64,000 nucleotides of DNA from Talinum fruticosum (taxonomy: Eukaryota > Streptophyta > Magnoliopsida > Caryophyllales > Talinaceae), in the NCBI GenBank assembly GCA_021018815.1, contig JAITYX010000059.1, forward strand, positions 2,604,001 through 2,668,000, read 5' to 3'. A program made the translations under genes and the position numbers. The notes under the pieces are model-generated. The model was not told the origin of the DNA, made no database searches, and was given only the letters and a program-made list of their open reading frames with translations. Position 1 is the first letter of the stretch. Every line of letters begins with the position of its first letter. Below, one piece after another: positions 59,200 through 64,000 of the stretch.

Positions 59200-59489
59200 C
59201 TATTGAGTAGCCATCTCAACCGATGCTGGTGCATTCTCTCCTTCAGAGTTCCTCTGTGTGGCACTCAGACTAGACCCGAACCCATATTTGTCCATGGCCG
59301 CCTTGTTGTAAGAGCTTCCCATCTTCAATCAACATGCACCAAACCAAGAAGTCAGTACACTACTAAATTGTTGATTAAAAAAAGGAAAATATAGGAGGCT
59401 ATATATGTTCAAGTTAGACTTCACTCCAGTCTCCCAGATTGGGTTCCTCTTTTCGTTCTTTTGGATCTGACGGAGAGGCTCAAAGTCAA

Positions 59490-59590
59490 AGTAGACGGGA
59501 CTCAAACCCGAAACTTTGTTAATAATTCCCGAAAATTTTAGTAATTGAACTAGATTAATTGAACTAGCTGACACCCAATCTGTTGGAAGT
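59490..59590 (-). mobile_element. Degraded SINE-like segment in the last MLO copy 3 intron
   Basis: The minus strand reads a box A-like AGCTAGTTCAATT and, further on, a box B-like GGTTTGAGTCCC. Spacing is longer than usual and ends are unclear. Confidence 0.25.
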
Positions 59591-62065
59591 TCATGCCTTC
59601 CTTTGAAGCCAATAAGGTGAGGCTTGCAAGCACTTAGGAAAGCAATGGAAGTTACTCGATGGAGCACATACAAAAACAGCAGATGGTAAAAATGTGTAAC
59701 TTGAAGAATCAATTACCTGAGTAACAATTGCATAGAGTGGTAGAGTGCTGTAACTACAGATTGTTTGAACAAGAAACCTACAAAAAGCAATCAAGAAACC
59801 AGATTATAAGATTATACACCTAAACAGGCTAAGCAAAAAAAGTGGTGCAAGTAATTTTTACATTATAACTATCCTTGGATAGACATGTGCATCATCTAGG
59901 ATGTATGAACCGGAATCAAAACCGAATCGAATCTGTCACAGATCAAACAGCAAAAATTCTCGTTAAAATAACAAGCTTGGCTTTCTAATTTAGTTAGAAG
60001 CCAAAAATATTGCTGACCCATGTCCAGATGAAAATCGCAATCCCAAATGAATTCAGAAAGAGAACTGTATGTATCATGTTGAGGAGAATCTTGGGCTTAT
60101 TGAACCAAAAGTAGTCATCTGATGGTTGAATTCTGGGTTGTCCTACAATAGCCGTGTGCCTTTGAGCTACATAGCTAGCTAAGTCTGTGATCACTTGTTC
60201 AAGTTTGGTGCCAACAATAAGTAATAGCTGCCAGAGAAAGAACCTTCATATCAATATATAATATATGTCAACCAAGTGAAACGAACTAAATCTGCTACTG
60301 TGTATGTATATGCGTCTGAAATTGGAACTGTTAGCCTTATAAAACCAAAGCTATAATGAATTTCATTCCACAGTCTATGCCTTTTATAATACTTACAGCG
60401 AGTGGGATGATCGATATCCGTGTGTATATATGCCAACCTGAAACAATGGAATTATCTCATCAAAATTATGTCCCCAAGTATCTCATGTACAACATGATGC
60501 GTATGTGTATGTATGGAAGTATACAATGTACCAGCAACGTTGAATGACAAGGAAATGACCGCTAACAGCCAAAGGAACCAACTGCAACAAAAAGACCAAA
60601 CATGAGAAGATCGTCTTATGGATAGTAGTTTGATACTATTATGATGACAACATCAACAACGAACGATCCAGCATGGATCCTGCTAAAACAGGATATAGTT
60701 CAGATTTATGTAGCCTCATCCTTGAGAGATCAGAACGTCGAGAACAAAAGCTTTGAACTTATTCTCAAAAATGTTTAAAAACAAATTGAGAGTTAACTAA
60801 AAAGGACCAAGAAGGAAATCTTACGTTATGGATACCACTTTCTTAAAATCAGCTTCATAAGCATACACCATATACTTGTGAAAGTGAAACTTGTGATTTC
60901 CATTAAAATGAGCCTGCACAAGGGGCTCTCATTATCAATTAAGACGAAATCAAACAAAATACCTTGTAAAACATTGTTGATAATGTATTGTTACCAGAAT
61001 AAAGCCCAATCTCATCGCCTCATAATCTGCTTTGGTCACTATTCCGCTGAGATGCTTGAAGAATGATATCTAAATAAGGCAAAATGTGGATGGTGAATCA
61101 GCACAGCCTCCATAAGAGACAGATGACACTGTTAGAAGTCAAATGCAACTTCAATCTGATTAACTGACTTAAACTACCTAAAATCAGACACAATTCAAAG
61201 CCGAAACAAGGAAAACTAACTTAAAAATGAAAATGAGTGGAGCAATGCCTTAGGGGTCGCATGCATATATGCATATATGTGTATATAAAACATAAAAAAG
61301 GAAGTTAAATAGGAAAACTAAAAGCAAATAGGAGCATAACATGAAGCTAAACTAAAGCCAATTCAACAAAACTTGACCCAAATTGCTTGAACCCATTCTA
61401 CCATGACCAAACTTGAATACTGAAAGATCAAAAACAAACTTGAATACTGATGACTTACCACATAAGTTCGTTTACGAGCATCAACACCTTCAAACCGTTT
61501 CCTGAAAAAAGTAAGGCTCTGGAGGTTTATAACTTTGTGATTGTTACCATCTGTACAACAATTCTCAATCGTAATCAATACTACAGCATATTGTAGACAA
61601 TGGAAAACCTCGAATATTAACAGCTACACTATTGAAGCAAAGGAGAGTCTCATACCATCAAGATGATGCTTTAGTCTTATAGATTCCTCCCACTTCCTCC
61701 ATTGATTAATCTAATTTTTGTTATTAACACGCTAACACCAGTTAATACAGGGCTGAAAGCTCTAAGAATTGCACTAATTAGTTAGTAACTAAACAGATGC
61801 TACCTTTACTTTCCCCAAAACAACTGTCAAAGTACAGGTGACAGCGTGCACAATTGCTAAAATGAAGATTAAGTAATGTAGATCATGAAGCACACCAACA
61901 GATATGAAGGAAACCTTTCCCTGTACGAAAAGCAAGGTAAATATGTCACTATTTTAGCTTCCAGTTGTGGAACCAGAAATTTGATTGGCAAGACCAAAAT
62001 TTGATTTTCAAGATTAAAATCTAATATGAAAAATATTTAATTTCACAAAACCAATCAAGATTATC

Positions 62066-62123
62066 TTCTTGGATAGGTTAATTTTACACATGCATTCTTG
62101 GATAGGTTAATTTTACACATGCA
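62066..62123. repeat. 29-bp tandem duplication in an MLO copy 3 intron
   Basis: TTCTTGGATAGGTTAATTTT and the following ACACATGCA occur twice in a row in the intron between exons 3 and 4. Confidence 0.9.
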
Positions 62124-63377
62124 TTCAGTTTATGGAAAACTAACATGATCTCTACGTATAACCCTATTTAATATGAAATTAAGGAAATTTAACTTCCATG
62201 ATCTCTCTTTAAATGGAAGTATTAGCTTGTGTCATTTTGTCAAACATTGAAGATTGGAAAAAACTTTTTCCCCCTATGAAAAGGGCGTCTTCCCACAACA
62301 AACACAACAGTGCTGTTTGATTCTTTTATTCTTAACGGTGGCTCAACCCTAAATATATGTTAGTTGACAACGATCTGTGTCCCCTCATCTTCATGCATTT
62401 TATCTCGAACCTAAAACTTTATTTAAGGAGACCAAATGCATAATCACCTAAACCAACCTATGTTGGTCACATTATGTTTCCCTTTGGACCAGAATAATAG
62501 TATATACAAGAGACGGTATAGAAGAGTTGGCAAGAAAATATTTAGGTACCTTTGGGCAGGAAAAAGGGGCACAGTCATTGGCTAAGAAGTGACGGCCTGT
62601 GTTAGAGACGCGAGAGAAATGGACAGTACAATTGGTGTTGGTTGAGTTGTGCTTATGACAGGGAGCCAATGTTTGGCTAAGTCTTCTTTTATGCACTTAT
62701 TCTTAAGATTGTCTTGGAATACAGCAAGCAGTAGAGAAACAAACCCCATCAACGTCAACTCCGTAGAAGAAATTTCAATAGCACATTTAAGTAACCAACC
62801 AAAAAAGGGGAAATCTAGCCAGTGATCTAATCAAGCACTACCAAAGCTTACTTGTATCCTATAATCTGACTCAAAATTTGAGATAAGGCAACCTGATTTA
62901 GACCTGAACAGAGTCTATACTAAAACAAAATTCGGTTTCCTGTTAATTTTGCTTGTAAGTCTAGGACAAACTTATAGGACAAACAGACAACATACTCAGA
63001 AGTTGACCAAAGATATAAAATAAAACAACAGAACCCGAACTAGACCCTAAATAACATCAATCTTAAATCAAACAACCCATTTGATAAGTCTAGTTTCATA
63101 ATCACCTTCTTTAATCTTGAGCAAAGCCTTCTAGAGAGGCGTCTTCCCCTTCTTCAGTATCTGCAAATGTGTTCTTTCTGTCAGAATAAATAAATAAACA
63201 AGAAAAACAAGGGAGTATAGGAAGGCAGAGAAATAGGAGTTGTTAGCTTACCTCACCAAGGTGATGAAGAAGCTTCTCAACTACTAAAGAAATGGATACG
63301 ATAATCAAAACAACTAGGTCAATGATCCATGATGGAGTCGATTCGAAAGTTGGTCCTCCTCCTCCTCCCCCTGCCAT

Positions 63378-64000
63378 CTTTTTCTTTTCCCCCTTAGTTT
63401 TTTTCTCTATGCCTTTCTTTCGGATTTCCTCTCCCGGTTAAGCTATATACCTTCATGCCATTGCTAGCTTACTAAACTCCATCAGAGTTGAAAGTCTTTT
63501 TCTCAAATGTCAAAGTCAATAAGGCATATTTGTTCCCCTAATCAGGTAAAACAGTAGGAAAATACCCAAAAAGCAGTCTTCTTCTTCTTAGTGCGTCTAC
63601 TTGTGCCAGTACTCATGCATCTGATTGTACTGAAGCTTGTCAACCGTTCGCTTAAAACTTGTTGAATTTTCATTATCTTCATTGTTACCTTATGACTGAC
63701 TTGTCATTGTCTCCCTTTACTGTTATCATTCAATGCGTCTCAGAAATCTAGGAGGATGCAGATTGTAATTTGTTTAGGTCAAGGCTTACTCGACCAAGAA
63801 TGTTTATCCCCCACTAAGTAAGCCTCAGCTTTCCATAGCCCAACAAGGACAAGGGAAAACACGGAGAAGAAGAGAAAATCACGAATTCATGAACACCCCC
63901 CAACAAAAAAAACAAATTGATACTCATCACAAACTGGAGAAACACAACATGCTCTTTTTTGAACTTTCTTTAAGAAGAGTTATTTTTCATCCTCTACTTG
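63378..64000. other. Upstream region of MLO copy 3
   Basis: Pyrimidine-rich leader on the minus strand. No further gene is recognisable before the window ends. Confidence 0.45.

Larger units (their letters stand above)
59200..63377 (-). pseudogene. MLO family protein, copy 3, 14 exons with several lesions
   Basis: Minus-strand exons 63252-63377, 63106-63160, 62550-62760, 61804-61920, 61656-61710, 61459-61550, 60995-61069, 60825-60913, 60532-60581, 60397-60437, 60018-60227, 59862-59932, 59717-59777 and 59200-59322. Lesions: an in-frame TAG in exon 2 (63131-63133, where copy 2 has a Tyr codon); the exon 3 acceptor CAG changed to CGG (62761-62763); one missing T in exon 3 at the LP|C codons near 62660. 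Exons 4-14 stay open and well spliced: FFKHLSGIVTKADYEAMR, TKLEQVITDLASYVAQRH. The tail is MGSSYNKAAMDKYGFGSSLS followed by about 20 residues to the stop. The multiple independent lesions, including a splice-site change not explained by length errors, make decay likely. Confidence 0.8.

Overview
This is nuclear DNA from a dicotyledonous plant. Genes carry short AT-rich GT-AG introns, are separated by AT-rich spacers full of small non-autonomous transposons, and belong to plant families (vicilin, MLO, NB-ARC-LRR, GPI-anchored lipid-transfer proteins, plant type I inositol-polyphosphate 5-phosphatase). The sequence alone does not fix the species.

Layout: (1) 1.2-4.9 kb, an intact 10-exon inositol-polyphosphate 5-phosphatase with an in-frame 15-bp minisatellite. 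(2) 5-11 kb, AT-rich spacer with a Stowaway-like MITE and copia-like LTR debris. (3) 11.3-29.1 kb, a seed-storage-type cluster: two intronless genes made only of vicilin-type CxxxC hairpins (nine and three units), an orphan promoter-like fragment, and a full vicilin (three hairpins plus two cupins). All three coding units carry frameshifts, and the spacers hold a Mutator-like MITE family, a nested pair of TTA-flanked elements, LTR remnants and a SINE. (4) 29.9-35.7 kb, proteasome beta subunit PBD on the minus strand, with a 5-kb intron. (5) 37.0-40.5 kb, an intronless CC-NB-ARC-LRR gene with about five frameshifts. (6) 40.9-46.5 kb, three GPI-anchored LTP-like genes. (7) 47.6-63.4 kb, three tandem 14-exon MLO genes on the minus strand. 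The first has a complete reading frame, the second has its start codon out of frame, and the third has several lesions.

Main observation: the two stand-alone hairpin genes look like vicilins that kept the signal peptide, the hairpin region and a short hydrophobic C-terminal tail but lost both cupin domains. One then expanded by a 138-bp (46-codon) tandem unit. They share leader and promoter features with each other, and one shares a promoter block with an orphan fragment upstream of the vicilin. The likely role, from knowledge of alpha-hairpinin and vicilin-buried peptides, is a vacuolar seed precursor cut into small defence or protease-inhibitor peptides. Whether the frameshifts are real decay or consensus errors needs checking: many sit in homopolymers, yet the 5-phosphatase, PBD, the LTP genes and the vicilin cupin part are clean.
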